Source: a virus. Taken from it: a stretch of 64,000 nucleotides of DNA. The translations under genes were made by a program, and so were the position numbers. Shown here in pieces: positions 24,699 to 33,737 of the stretch. The stretch is from positions 1-64,000 of IMG/VR virus record IMGVR_UViG_3300010157_000059. One strand, 5' to 3'. The notes beneath the pieces were generated by a model. That model made no database searches, was not told the DNA's origin, and saw only the letters and a list, made by a program, of their open reading frames with translations. Every line of letters starts with the position of its first letter. Position 1 is the stretch's first letter.

Positions 24699-24974
24699 AT
24701 GACCACATTTCCCGGAGCAATAGTATCGTTTGGGCAAAATCACGTAGATTATTCTGACACAATTTATGCCGCACACGTTAATAACTTGCAAGATGAAGTG
24801 GTAGCTATTGAAACAAAACTAGGCACAGCCCTAGTTACCTCCACTTGGTCGGGTACTCCTAGTGAAGTTACTACTACTTGGACAAATGTTGCAGAACGTA
24901 TTAATAATATTGAAATTGGATTAAAAGCGTACGGGGGCTTTGCTCCTCATCCGTTTTTGCTGTCAGGAATGTAG
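24699..24974 (+). CDS. Small tail/baseplate accessory protein (91 aa)
   Basis: The segment YSDTIYAAHVNNLQDEVVAIETKLG is a common phage fibre-base motif ('D.I.A.hvN.Lq.EV.AIE..LG'). It likely forms a short coiled coil that trimerises at the fibre attachment point. AAGGAGACTTT precedes the ATG. A 64-base gap before it has an A/T-rich 7-bp hairpin (ACTTATT...AATAAGT) but no clear terminator. Confidence 0.65.
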   Translation: MTTFPGAIVSFGQNHVDYSDTIYAAHVNNLQDEVVAIETKLGTALVTSTWSGTPSEVTTTWTNVAERINNIEIGLKAYGGFAPHPFLLSGM

Positions 24975-24979
24975 GAAAA

Positions 24980-25291
24980 ATGGACATATCTTTACTCGCT
25001 AGTATTGTTGAAGTAGTTTCAGTAACTGTCGCTTTAATAGCGGCAATATGGGGCATCTGGCGAAGACTTGATCAAAGAAACACAGAATCTCGACTAGAAG
25101 TAGCAATTATTCAAGAAAGACTTGAATTTATTCAAACTCAATTTGGACCAAATGGCGGTGGTTTACGCCAAGCAGTAAACGAGATGTCTAGCAAGGTCGA
25201 TAATATTGAAGAAAAAGTGTACAATATTAGTCAGGACGTATCAAAGTTGTCTGGTGAATTTCACCAGCACATTGTTGAAACCAATAAATAA
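24980..25291 (+). CDS. Membrane-anchored coiled-coil protein (103 aa)
   Basis: Residues about 5-27 (LLASIVEVVSVTVALIAAIWGIW) form one membrane helix. About 40-100 form a coiled coil (AIIQERLEFIQTQF, MSSKVDNIEEKVYNISQDVSKL). This is the design of small holin-like or spanin-like proteins, or of tail proteins that act at the membrane. It starts five bases after the preceding stop. A holin accessory role is possible but not proven. Confidence 0.6.
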   Translation: MDISLLASIVEVVSVTVALIAAIWGIWRRLDQRNTESRLEVAIIQERLEFIQTQFGPNGGGLRQAVNEMSSKVDNIEEKVYNISQDVSKLSGEFHQHIVETNK

Positions 25292-25310
25292 TCACTAGAA
25301 GGTATAACAC

Positions 25311-28300
25311 ATGAGCCTATATGGCAGCAGTATCTATGGAATATCTACCTATGGTGACTCAAAGTCTATTCCGTACAATATTGGGTTTACCGCAAACACT
25401 ATTGATTACAGAACTGTAATTCTTTCGTGGAAAACTACTGCTGTAAATGATGCAGATATAGTTTATGCCTGGAAAATTATTAAAACAGCTGGCGGAGCCC
25501 CAGATTACCCTAATCAAGGACAGCTAGTAACACAATTTGTTGATACAACTCCTTATGCAGGTAAGTCCATTACCTACTACTCACCTTACAAAGATGTAGA
25601 TGCCGTATTTCTTTCAAGCTCAATTATTACATATTCTTTTTGGGGACTAATTGGCGTTAACTCTACGGTAGCTACCTGGCAACTTTTAGGGGCTTCTGAT
25701 GCTGTCATTGTGGATGCTTTTACAGACGATACAACTCTAAGAATTTTAAAACTTCTTCCAGGAGCCTGGACTAGCAATGCTTCAGAAGCTTTGGGAGAGC
25801 CAGATACAGACACCCAGCTTTACAACTTTGTGGGCGCATTTGCTTTTTACTACGACAAGCTTCGGGCTCAAGCAGGAGCTATTAACAATCTTTCTGATTA
25901 TAGAAAATACCCTAAAGAATTGCTACCTTCTGCAGTCGTATCTCTAGGGTTTACCTATGAGCCTAAACTTGGAGATAGCTTTCATAGGTCTTTGTACAAA
26001 AATGGCCATCTTATTAATTCCCTTAAAGGAACTTACCTTGGTATTAATAACTACATTAAATCGTTGACACATTTTAAATCAATGATTTCTGTAGGTAGAA
26101 ATATGATGCTTGATTACTTACAGTCTTCTTTTGAAGGAGATGTAGGTACTTGGAAAGCTGACTCTATTAGCACGTTTGTTGCCGGAAGTCGTGCACAAAC
26201 GTCTTTATCTAAACCTACGTTAAGTCTTGCAGGGACGTACCTAACAGATGGTTATGGTGTACTCACTAGAACTTCAGCAGCTACAGGTAACCCAACTATA
26301 CTTTCCTATGGATCTTTAGCAGTAACCGACGTAACTACTAAAGGACTATTAGTTACCCCTGGCACACCATATTCATTTTCAGGATGGGCTTTATCACAGT
26401 CCAATAGCTCTATTACAGTTCAAGCTCAAATTCAATGGTTTGACTCAACAGGAAACTTATTAAGCACCTCGTCAGGAACTGCAGTTACCCTATCCACGTC
26501 TTCTTGGACAAAATTTGAATCTTCTAATACTTATTCTGCAGTCTTTGCACCAACAAAGGCTATGTATGCGGGGGTTAAAATTGTTACTTCCGCGATGGTT
26601 ATAACTAACTCTATCTACTTTGATAATTTTATGTTTTCTCCATATCCAGGTCTTATTGGTAATAGAGAGTTTGGTTCAGGTGACGCAATTTATGAAGACG
26701 CAAAAAATATCAATATAAATTTAGAAGGCTATCGTACAAATCTTGTTAGTAACCCTGGATTTGAAGATGGGGTTGGTTTTTGGAATTCCATAAATGGTAC
26801 TCTTCTATCTGACGATTCTCCAATAACAACCATTATGGCTGGAAGCACTAACGTAGGTAAGTTTATTTCTACCGCAGCGGATTCAAGCGCAGTTTATACC
26901 AACTGGATTAGAAATCTTAAACCTGGTACACAGTACACTTTTAGCGTATACGTCTTAGCCCCTTACAATAACTATAGAGCAACAGTAGGTATAGAATTTG
27001 ATATGCCTCAAAGCATAGAAGATCAAACTAAAGTTATTACGTCAACAACAACTGGCTATGAGGGTAAATACGTAGCGGCTGACCCTTCTTCTTGGAAAAC
27101 AAGTTCTTTACCAACTAGTTTGACTAATAACTCTTGGACACGAATATCAGTTACCGCTACTGCACCTGAATTTACAAAAATGAACGGCTTTAGCTCAGCA
27201 ATGCTTTCTGTTGAATTTAACGCTACTGCAGCAGATCAAATTTGGTATTTAGATTGCGCGTTATTTGAAGAAAGCCCCACAATAAACACTTATTTCCAGG
27301 GTAACGGAGGAGCTATTCCATCTTCCGTTGTTCCTCCTGGGGGAGCTATTGCCCCTATCATTACTGATGATCTTATCCCTGTAGGAGACACTGCTTGGGA
27401 AACTAAGGCACGTACTAATCTTATTGACAACCCTAGTTTTGAGGGCAACGTAACCACAGGGTGGACAGCTAAGGCTAACACAACAACATCATTTACTGTA
27501 GGTACGGCTAATCCTTCAGCTAAGTTTGGTACAAAAAGAGCAGAAATTGCTTACACCGGCACTACCATGCATAACTATGGTAGTCCTGAAGTATCTACAA
27601 CTTTTAACTACCCTTCAAAGGCTTCTACAGGAGGAGTACCTCCTTTTCCTACGGGCGGGGAATTAATAACAGCTTCAGCTTATATAGCACATGACTCTAT
27701 TTATACAATGACTGTTACGGTTACTTTTACAGATAACACTGCGTCTAGGACCAGTAGCCAAGTATTTAAAATACCTCCAGCAAGCACCACTACATCAACT
27801 GTTTCAAAATGGTACAGGGTAAACGTAACTGGAATAGTAGACAAGCCTTTATACGCTGGCCCTGCAGGAACACTGACTATTAACTTTAACTTCCCTTACG
27901 AATCAAATGGGAAAATTTACATTGACGGTGCTCAAGCTGAGTTTGGTAGCTACCCAACTACTTTTGTAAATATTCAGCCAGACGCCGCAGCTTTATCAGG
28001 AACTACCCAATACGCGACAAATTCAATTATGACTGGCGTAGGTAGAAGTTACTACTGGCCAAATATTGATTTAAAGTACTCTCGGTTAATAAATACTATT
28101 TCTGCGTATCTACCTATTGGTAGCACATACAAAGTTAATAAAGGCGTTTCTGCTACCCCTAAAGATGAAAATATCTCCTCAATTGCTCCGTCATATTCAT
28201 TTGAGAATAATCTTTATGGTTGGTCGGCATTAGAAAATAACACCATAATTAGGTACGTATCTAAAGGGTTTTTAAATGGCATAAAAGGGTACTCAAGTAC

Positions 28301-28697
28301 TTCTTGGCTACGTGCTCGAAACAGTTCTGGGTCAGGGGTTATTGGAGCTAAAGCTGAATTCCATGTCAATCCTGGAACTAAGTATCAGTTTGCCGCAAAA
28401 ATGTATGCCCCAACTACGTACCTAACACCTAGTAGAACAGGAACACCTAAAATTCAAGTAACTTTCTATACTGATAGTACTAAAGCTACAGCTGTAGGAT
28501 CAACAGTAGTTCTTACATCAGAAGTCTCTTCACGTAATCCAGAAGATAGATGGGCAGCATTATTTGGACAAACAGCTGCACCTACTCCAACAGCGTATTA
28601 CGCAGTATTAGAAATTATCTACACCCCTAGTGCGTTTAGCGGAACTGCTAACGACAATATTATTTACATAGACGACGTAATTGTAGTACCTGTGTAA
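25311..28697 (+). CDS. Large tail protein with gpI-like base and carbohydrate-binding-like modules (1128 aa)
   Basis: Residues about 120-255 (DDTTLRILKLLPGAW, FVGAFAFYYDKLRAQAGAINN, LLPSAVVSLGFTYEP, LKGTYLGINNYIKSLTHF) resemble the wedge-to-fibre protein gpI and put this at the baseplate. Then four modules begin with an 'N.sFE.....W' pattern: about 269 (SSFEGDVGTW), 477 (NLVSNPGFEDGVGFW), 702 (NLIDNPSFEGN) and 958 (SYSFENNLYGW). This is the start signature of CBM4/9-like beta-sandwich sugar-binding domains. It probably binds wall or capsule glycans. The final gene of the tail module. Confidence 0.75.
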   Translation: MSLYGSSIYGISTYGDSKSIPYNIGFTANTIDYRTVILSWKTTAVNDADIVYAWKIIKTAGGAPDYPNQGQLVTQFVDTTPYAGKSITYYSPYKDVDAVFLSSSIITYSFWGLIGVNSTVATWQLLGASDAVIVDAFTDDTTLRILKLLPGAWTSNASEALGEPDTDTQLYNFVGAFAFYYDKLRAQAGAINNLSDYRKYPKELLPSAVVSLGFTYEPKLGDSFHRSLYKNGHLINSLKGTYLGINNYIKSLTHFKSMISVGRNMMLDYLQSSFEGDVGTWKADSISTFVAGSRAQTSLSKPTLSLAGTYLTDGYGVLTRTSAATGNPTILSYGSLAVTDVTTKGLLVTPGTPYSFSGWALSQSNSSITVQAQIQWFDSTGNLLSTSSGTAVTLSTSSWTKFESSNTYSAVFAPTKAMYAGVKIVTSAMVITNSIYFDNFMFSPYPGLIGNREFGSGDAIYEDAKNININLEGYRTNLVSNPGFEDGVGFWNSINGTLLSDDSPITTIMAGSTNVGKFISTAADSSAVYTNWIRNLKPGTQYTFSVYVLAPYNNYRATVGIEFDMPQSIEDQTKVITSTTTGYEGKYVAADPSSWKTSSLPTSLTNNSWTRISVTATAPEFTKMNGFSSAMLSVEFNATAADQIWYLDCALFEESPTINTYFQGNGGAIPSSVVPPGGAIAPIITDDLIPVGDTAWETKARTNLIDNPSFEGNVTTGWTAKANTTTSFTVGTANPSAKFGTKRAEIAYTGTTMHNYGSPEVSTTFNYPSKASTGGVPPFPTGGELITASAYIAHDSIYTMTVTVTFTDNTASRTSSQVFKIPPASTTTSTVSKWYRVNVTGIVDKPLYAGPAGTLTINFNFPYESNGKIYIDGAQAEFGSYPTTFVNIQPDAAALSGTTQYATNSIMTGVGRSYYWPNIDLKYSRLINTISAYLPIGSTYKVNKGVSATPKDENISSIAPSYSFENNLYGWSALENNTIIRYVSKGFLNGIKGYSSTSWLRARNSSGSGVIGAKAEFHVNPGTKYQFAAKMYAPTTYLTPSRTGTPKIQVTFYTDSTKATAVGSTVVLTSEVSSRNPEDRWAALFGQTAAPTPTAYYAVLEIIYTPSAFSGTANDNIIYIDDVIVVPV

Positions 28698-28714
28698 GGG
28701 TGTATAGTGAGGGC

Positions 28715-28993
28715 ATGACTGAATTAATTATTGTCTCTTTGTCCACAGCATTTGTACTTACCGCTGTAGAAGAGTTACTTATTTCACTGGGCAAATGGCG
28801 TGGTCTTTTGGCCTTAGTAGTATCCCTATTTGCATCCTACTTTGTTATAGACCATACTTGGGGTCTCATAGTTTTTACGTCTTTTGCTGCATCCTTTTTA
28901 GGAATGACTTGCACTATGCTCGTAAGGACTTTGCTTGAGGTAAATGATCCACGTACACTACGAGGTGTGCCAAGGCGAGTACCGCCACTTTAA
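28715..28993 (+). CDS. Holin-like membrane protein (92 aa)
   Basis: I choose ATG 28715, with GTGAGGGC just upstream, over a GTG at 28700. Three hydrophobic stretches are visible: IIVSLSTAFVLTAVEELL, LLALVVSLFASYFVI and GLIVFTSFAASFLGMTCTML. The short charged C-terminal tail ends RRVPPL. Small proteins with 2-3 membrane helices after tail genes are often holins, but there is no endolysin next to it. Function inferred. Confidence 0.55.
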   Translation: MTELIIVSLSTAFVLTAVEELLISLGKWRGLLALVVSLFASYFVIDHTWGLIVFTSFAASFLGMTCTMLVRTLLEVNDPRTLRGVPRRVPPL

Positions 28994-29010
28994 ATATCTA
29001 GGAGGGCTAG

Positions 29011-29898
29011 ATGATCGATCCTGCACCATTGCTGGATTCTAAACTATCGCTCCGTGCTAAAGGTATCTGGGCTCTATATATGTCAGCCGGCAAGGCACTC
29101 AGTGCTGCCGAAATATATCCCTTAGTACCTGAGGGCAGGGACGCGGTACGCAAAGCTGTGCGCGAATTGATCTCTGCCGGCTATGTTTCTGAGACCAGTT
29201 TTAGGACAGAAAATGGCCAATGGTCCTACCAGGTACGGGTTACCCAGGCCTGGATTACCGGGGACGGATTTTCAGGCACCCTTTTATACGGTACAGCTAG
29301 TAAGCTAATAACTAATAGTACCTTAGTAGAACTTACTAACGTAAGTTCAACTAATGTATCGGGCGAGCCCGAAGAGGAGTACATAGAAATGGCATGGCCA
29401 GGTTTTGATGAGCCAGAGACTAAGACCAAAGGCGAGGTTGGGGTTGTAGGCAAACTCACAGACCCCGTAGACAAGAAAGAAATGCGTAAACTCAAGTACA
29501 AAAAGACTAGTTTTGAAGCAGTTCCTCCTAGCATGCTTAGGAACGAACGCCCAGAAGATGAGTGGACCACTCAGGACCTAGTAGCTGAGTTTTATGATTT
29601 GACTAGGGAACATGCCAATAGCGCTCCTAGTCAGGTTAACGGTAAGAGCCTTGCATCTTGGATTAACCAACAGGTAGGCAAAGGAGTGCCCCGTCCCGGG
29701 ATTCTAAGGGCTATTAGAGCCTTTTTTAATGACCCTAGGCTAATACGTGACCCAGGGGTTGGTAAGCCTTTCTGGAGGCGGTTTGTGGCTTATTACCCCA
29801 CCGTCCACGGTTTGTTTGCAAATCCAAAAGAAGTTGAGTACGCTGATGATGATTTCTTGGCCCATCAGGCTAAGATGCTAAAACTCTTGGAGGGTTAA
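29011..29898 (+). CDS. Winged-helix replication initiator-like protein (295 aa)
   Basis: Residues 1-75 have the layout LSLRAKGIWALYMSAGKALSAAEIYPLVPEGRDAVRKAVRELISAGYVSE, a winged helix-turn-helix of the type found in phage replication initiators and DnaD-like proteins. Residues 180-290 form a second helical domain (WTTQDLVAEFYDLTREHAN, PGILRAIRAFFNDPR) similar in style to DnaD/helicase-loader partners. It is followed directly by a DnaC-like ATPase, the standard initiator-loader pair. GGAGGGCTAG precedes the ATG. Origin recognition is inferred. Confidence 0.7.
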   Translation: MIDPAPLLDSKLSLRAKGIWALYMSAGKALSAAEIYPLVPEGRDAVRKAVRELISAGYVSETSFRTENGQWSYQVRVTQAWITGDGFSGTLLYGTASKLITNSTLVELTNVSSTNVSGEPEEEYIEMAWPGFDEPETKTKGEVGVVGKLTDPVDKKEMRKLKYKKTSFEAVPPSMLRNERPEDEWTTQDLVAEFYDLTREHANSAPSQVNGKSLASWINQQVGKGVPRPGILRAIRAFFNDPRLIRDPGVGKPFWRRFVAYYPTVHGLFANPKEVEYADDDFLAHQAKMLKLLEG

Positions 29899-30581
29899 TG
29901 TTTGATTTATCTAAACTTCGACCATCTGTACGTGCCCAAATAAACCATTCGGGTATCCCAGATCGTTTTATTGGTAAAGAGCTTGCTGACCTAGCCCCAT
30001 ATAGCCCCGTAGTAACCGCCACAATTAATCAATGGATTGAGTTTGTAGTAGACGGCAAGATTATTCGTGCACGTGGTACAGAATTATGTGGAAAAGGATT
30101 ACTCTTAGTCGGCAAACCAGGACACGGTAAGACAACTCTTGCTAACCTTGTACTACAAGAAGTGTTACGTCGTGCAGATCCTTCAATTTGGGGTCAGTCT
30201 GACTCAATGGTTAAAAATCCCGTTATGTTCGTGGATTATCCCAAGTTACTTCGCATTCAGCAAAGGTCTTGGAAAGATGAGTCAGGAGATGATGCATACC
30301 TTATGGATCGAATTTTTGGCGATAATAAATCCGCAGATAACGTAAGTATTCTTGTATTAGACGATTTAGGTAAAGAACACCGAACAGCATCCGGTTGGGC
30401 AGAGACTACCTTTGACGCAGTATTGCGTTCTAGGTACAATGCCGGTTTACCAACTATAGTTACAACAAACGTTCCACTAAAAAGTTGGGGAGAAGTTTAT
30501 GGGTCGGCAATGGAAAGCTTTGCCCATGAAGCGTTCTTTCCACTTGAAATAGTGTCAGAAGAGGGAGATCGACGAAAATGA
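29898..30581 (+). CDS. DnaC-like helicase loader, AAA+ ATPase (227 aa)
   Basis: Walker A GKPGHGKTT (residues 72-80) and Walker B ILVLDDLGKE (Asp155/Asp156) are present, with sensor-like IVTTNVPLKSW later. The chain begins IPDRFIGKELADLAPY, as DnaC/IstB-type loaders do. It would load the DnaB-like helicase encoded at 31294 on the phage origin. It starts on the last base of the previous stop and overlaps the next gene by ATGA. Confidence 0.85.
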   Translation: MFDLSKLRPSVRAQINHSGIPDRFIGKELADLAPYSPVVTATINQWIEFVVDGKIIRARGTELCGKGLLLVGKPGHGKTTLANLVLQEVLRRADPSIWGQSDSMVKNPVMFVDYPKLLRIQQRSWKDESGDDAYLMDRIFGDNKSADNVSILVLDDLGKEHRTASGWAETTFDAVLRSRYNAGLPTIVTTNVPLKSWGEVYGSAMESFAHEAFFPLEIVSEEGDRRK

Positions 30582-30883
30582 AGGATAAGACAATGGTAAA
30601 GGCAGAATGGCGTACAGTTCAATTCTTTCTTTCCGCCCGTGGAATTTTCGAAGTAAAAATAGATCTCGCAAGTGACGATGTAGAGTGCACCTGTCCAGGG
30701 TTTGAAGCCCGTGGAACTTGCAAGCATACTCGTTTTGTGGTGAAAAAGGCCCAAGAAAATAATGGAACTTACCCACTAAAAATATCAACCCGCGCACCTA
30801 TGAGCGAAAGCAAAGCAATAAATAGTTCTACAGAGCTGTTTAGAGAGTTTGTAGTTAAATACGGGAAAATAGAAGTCTTGTAA
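30578..30883 (+). CDS. SWIM-type zinc-finger protein (101 aa)
   Basis: The motif CTCPGFEARGTCKH (Cys37, Cys39, Cys48, His50) is the CxCx(n)CxH of SWIM domains. SWIM domains bind DNA or partner proteins in recombination mediators, MuDR-type transposases and SWI2/SNF2 helicases. Here it is a stand-alone protein of about 100 aa between the helicase loader and helicase genes. So a role in replication or recombination is inferred. No catalytic motif is visible. Starts by ATGA overlap. Confidence 0.75.
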   Translation: MKDKTMVKAEWRTVQFFLSARGIFEVKIDLASDDVECTCPGFEARGTCKHTRFVVKKAQENNGTYPLKISTRAPMSESKAINSSTELFREFVVKYGKIEVL

Positions 30884-30886
30884 CAC

Positions 30887-31294
30887 ATGCTTGGAGGGGA
30901 TCTTAGCAATGAAACACCTAAGCGTGTAGCAGTTACGACTGATTGTATTATTAAGCGTGTCCCGGTCATTTCTAAAATCTTAGGCGTAATACCTTACGCT
31001 CATGAAGATATTGAATATGACCGGGCTATGCTTTCTCGTCTTTGGAATTATTCTACAAAGAGCGGGTATATTTTAGAACTTGTAGGGTTTGGCGTTAAGC
31101 CAGATGATATGCAAGACTTCATGGATGACCTTGACAATTTAGGTACTAATCCATTTAACTATGCAAAGGCTTACCGCGTTGTATCAGACTTGGTAGCCGA
31201 AATGCCTTACCGCAACGAGTTAGTTTGCGTGATTGATATACCATCACGTAGTCTTCGTTACGGTAGTTGGTACTACGATCTTGGGAGGGTGTAA
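30887..31294 (+). CDS. Conserved-looking hypothetical in replication cluster (135 aa)
   Basis: Not recognised. Mixed alpha/beta with VIPYAHEDIEYDRAMLSRLWNYS, GFGVKPDDMQDFMDDLDNLG and a C-terminal VCVIDIPSRSLRYGSWYYDLG. No Cys cluster, no P-loop. The ATG has no good ribosome-binding site; a GGAGGGG follows it, but the ATG that this would serve (30909) gives only six codons. Its stop overlaps the helicase start (TAATG), so a function in replication is suggested by context only. Confidence 0.6.
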   Translation: MLGGDLSNETPKRVAVTTDCIIKRVPVISKILGVIPYAHEDIEYDRAMLSRLWNYSTKSGYILELVGFGVKPDDMQDFMDDLDNLGTNPFNYAKAYRVVSDLVAEMPYRNELVCVIDIPSRSLRYGSWYYDLGRV

Positions 31295-32508
31295 TGGCTG
31301 CAGATAATGAGTTACGACTTATCAGCCGTGCTATACGCACACGGGACATAGCTGCTGTCCTTGAATACGGTCTTAAAGAAGACTGGTTTTATGTAGATGA
31401 AAATCGCTCAGTATGGAAGTTCATTGTTAGCCATTGGAGCAAGTACTCTGAGGTTCCTACAGCAGTAACGGTAAAGGATAACTTTCCTACCTACCGGTTG
31501 TTAGCTGTTGATGATTCTATTGAGTATCTGTTAGATCAACTAGTTGAGTATCGACGTCGTCAAAAGGCGATTCAGATTATTCAAGATGCTGCAGAGTCAA
31601 TTGCAGAGGGCGATCACGATTTGGCCATTGCAACTATGAGTTCTGGGGTTGCAACAATCTCTGACGAGGGCGTAGGCGCTAGCCGTGATGTAAACCTAAC
31701 TAATTCCCCGTTAGAGCGTTATGACGAGTATCTTGCAGTCAAGACACGCCCTAATGGTTTGATTGGTATGGCTACTGGATTTTCTTTGATTGACCAAGCC
31801 ACCGCAGGTTTACAACCAGGTCAGTTAATTGTGATCATTGCTCCACCAAAGACTGGTAAGTCTGTAGTGGCATTGCAAACAGCAGTTAACTTGCATAACG
31901 ACGGGTTTGTCCCAATGTTTCAATCTTTTGAGATGAGCAGTCACGAGCAACAGACTCGTCACGACGCAATGCGCTCTAACATCTCCCATGCACGTTTGAC
32001 ACGTGGAGCACTTAAGGTAGACGAAGAGGCTCGTTACCAAAAGATGCTTAAGAAGATGGAGACTATGCATAACTTTTATCTGACAGACGGCCCATCAGCA
32101 GACACTATCTCTGGACTTTCAGCAAAGATTGAGAAGCTACAGCCCGACATTATTTTTGTTGACGGCGTTTATCTTATGACCGACGAAATTAGTGGCGAGG
32201 CAAACACTTCCAAGGCTCTTACTAACTTAACTCGCTCATTGAAGAAACTTGCACAGAAAACAAAAAAACCAATTGTAGTTACTACACAGGTTCTTGAATG
32301 GAAGATGAAAAAGAGCCGCGTGTCTGCGTCATCTATTGGGTATTCATCATCGTTCTATCAAGATGCTGACGTTATTTTGGCATTGGAACGGCAAGACGAG
32401 GAAGATGACTCTTCACGTTTGTTCCGTATCGAGGCCAGCCGTAACTGTGGCAAGGTTGAGATGGAACTGCTTTGGGATTGGGAAAACGGAAAGTTTCAGG
32501 AGTATTAA
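31294..32508 (+). CDS. DnaB-like replicative helicase (404 aa)
   Basis: I place the start at ATG 31294 (TAATG overlap, GGGAGGG upstream) and not at the TTG at 31267. An N-terminal helical domain is followed by the RecA-type motor: Walker A as APPKTGKS (183-190), DIIFVDGVYLM (Walker B), KKPIVVTTQVLEWK, and QDADVILALER near the end. The P-loop starts with Ala, which is seen in some phage DnaB relatives. It would unwind the fork with the adjacent loader and primase. Confidence 0.85.
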   Translation: MAADNELRLISRAIRTRDIAAVLEYGLKEDWFYVDENRSVWKFIVSHWSKYSEVPTAVTVKDNFPTYRLLAVDDSIEYLLDQLVEYRRRQKAIQIIQDAAESIAEGDHDLAIATMSSGVATISDEGVGASRDVNLTNSPLERYDEYLAVKTRPNGLIGMATGFSLIDQATAGLQPGQLIVIIAPPKTGKSVVALQTAVNLHNDGFVPMFQSFEMSSHEQQTRHDAMRSNISHARLTRGALKVDEEARYQKMLKKMETMHNFYLTDGPSADTISGLSAKIEKLQPDIIFVDGVYLMTDEISGEANTSKALTNLTRSLKKLAQKTKKPIVVTTQVLEWKMKKSRVSASSIGYSSSFYQDADVILALERQDEEDDSSRLFRIEASRNCGKVEMELLWDWENGKFQEY

Positions 32509-32509
32509 A

Positions 32510-32770
32510 ATGGCCAAAATGCCTATTTTTGATGGAACACAAGCTTGTGTTGATTTAGATATCAATATCTTCTTTCCTGAGCCAGAAAATACTGCAGGAG
32601 TCCAAGCTGCTAAAAATATTTGCAATTCATGCAACCACTTAGAAAAGTGCTTTACTTACGCTGTGTGGGAACCAAGTTTAGAAGGAATTTGGGGGGCAAC
32701 TACCCCTCGTCAACGTGAGTCTTTTAGGGGACGTGCTAGGAAGGCTAAACGTAATGCCATTAACCAGTAA
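32510..32770 (+). CDS. WhiB-family iron-sulfur regulator (86 aa)
   Basis: Starts at ATG 32510 with CAGGAGTATTAA upstream. Four Cys (13, 38, 41, 47) with CxxCx5C spacing, plus a GIWGATTPRQR turn near the C-terminus, define WhiB-like proteins. These bind a 4Fe-4S cluster and partner with the primary sigma factor of actinobacteria. The usual G-[VI]-W-G-G turn has Ala as last residue here. Phage WhiB proteins can rewire host transcription; that role is inferred. It overlaps the primase start by 17 bases. Confidence 0.9.
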   Translation: MAKMPIFDGTQACVDLDINIFFPEPENTAGVQAAKNICNSCNHLEKCFTYAVWEPSLEGIWGATTPRQRESFRGRARKAKRNAINQ

Positions 32771-33734
32771 CGAAGTCAAGTCTTTATTATTCAAGCTTGG
32801 TGTTGAGGCTTGGGCGGAACGTGGTGATGAGATCACCGCTTTATGCCCAGGGCACGAGCTACGTACAGGGGTTGTAGATAACAACCCGTCATGGTCTATT
32901 AATACTGAGAGTGGCGTACATCACTGTTTCTCTTGTGGGTACAAGGGCAATGTTCTAACTCTTATTGCAGAACAAAAAGAATTTAAAACTGAGTGGGGGC
33001 GTTTAGATGTTGATGCTGCCAAGAATTGGCTTCGTGAAAACTCTCAGATTGATCTTGATTTAATTGTTAAAGAAATGGAAGAAGTCAAGTATTCTTACAT
33101 AGCTATACCAAAGCCAGTAGAGATGAGCGAGGCACGCCTTGCTGTTTATACTTCACAAATCCCTGTGTGGGCGTTAAATGCTAGGGGCTTGACAGCGGGC
33201 GCTTGTAGGATGTTCACCGTCAGGTGGGATACTCAGAACGAAGCCTGGATCCTTCCTATTCGTGATTATGAAACTGGCAAACTAATTGGTTGGCAAGAAA
33301 AAGGTCAGGTCATTCGTCATTTTAAGAATAGGCCTACAGGGGTTTTAAAAAGTAGCACGGTGTTTAATTCAGGTAGTTACCCTCAACCTGAGTCTTTTAT
33401 AGTTGTAGAGAGTCCTCTAGATGCTGTACGTTTGCAGTCTTTAGGCATTCCTAATGCGGTAGCTACTTTTGGTGCCTCGGTTAGTCCTGCCCAATTGAAC
33501 ATCATTCGTTCTAACGCTGAAAGTATTGTTTTTGCTTTTGACAACGATACAGCCGGTCAAGCCGCTTCTTTACGTATGTTAGACTTGAGCCGCAAGACAG
33601 GATTTGAATGTAAGTTCTTTAACTACGGGGACTCCGAAGCTAAAGACGTAGGCGATATGTCAGAAGATGCTATACGCTATGGCATAGAGACGGCCAAGCA
33701 CTGTGTACTTGGCAAAGCAGCAATCTTAGGATAA
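32754..33734 (+). CDS. DnaG-like primase (326 aa)
   Basis: I choose ATG 32754 (AGGAAGG upstream) rather than GTG 32715 inside the WhiB gene. CHC2 zinc finger: Cys31, His34, Cys58, Cys61 (CPGH ... HHCFSC). TOPRIM: VVESPLDAV with Glu219 and AFDNDTAG with Asp263/Asp265. The chain lacks the long C-terminal helicase-binding domain of cellular DnaG, as is common in phages with separate helicase genes. It makes RNA primers for lagging-strand synthesis. Confidence 0.88.
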   Translation: MPLTSNEVKSLLFKLGVEAWAERGDEITALCPGHELRTGVVDNNPSWSINTESGVHHCFSCGYKGNVLTLIAEQKEFKTEWGRLDVDAAKNWLRENSQIDLDLIVKEMEEVKYSYIAIPKPVEMSEARLAVYTSQIPVWALNARGLTAGACRMFTVRWDTQNEAWILPIRDYETGKLIGWQEKGQVIRHFKNRPTGVLKSSTVFNSGSYPQPESFIVVESPLDAVRLQSLGIPNAVATFGASVSPAQLNIIRSNAESIVFAFDNDTAGQAASLRMLDLSRKTGFECKFFNYGDSEAKDVGDMSEDAIRYGIETAKHCVLGKAAILG

Positions 33735-33737
33735 CAA

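Noticed and set aside
30909-30929. ATG 30909 after GGAGGGG as a gene start
   Set aside because: It reads only six codons before a stop; the strong ribosome-binding sequence there has no matching ORF.
32336-32509. N-terminal extension of the WhiB ORF upstream of 32510
   Set aside because: It lies inside the helicase gene in another frame; the ATG at 32510 has a proper ribosome-binding site and gives the normal WhiB length.
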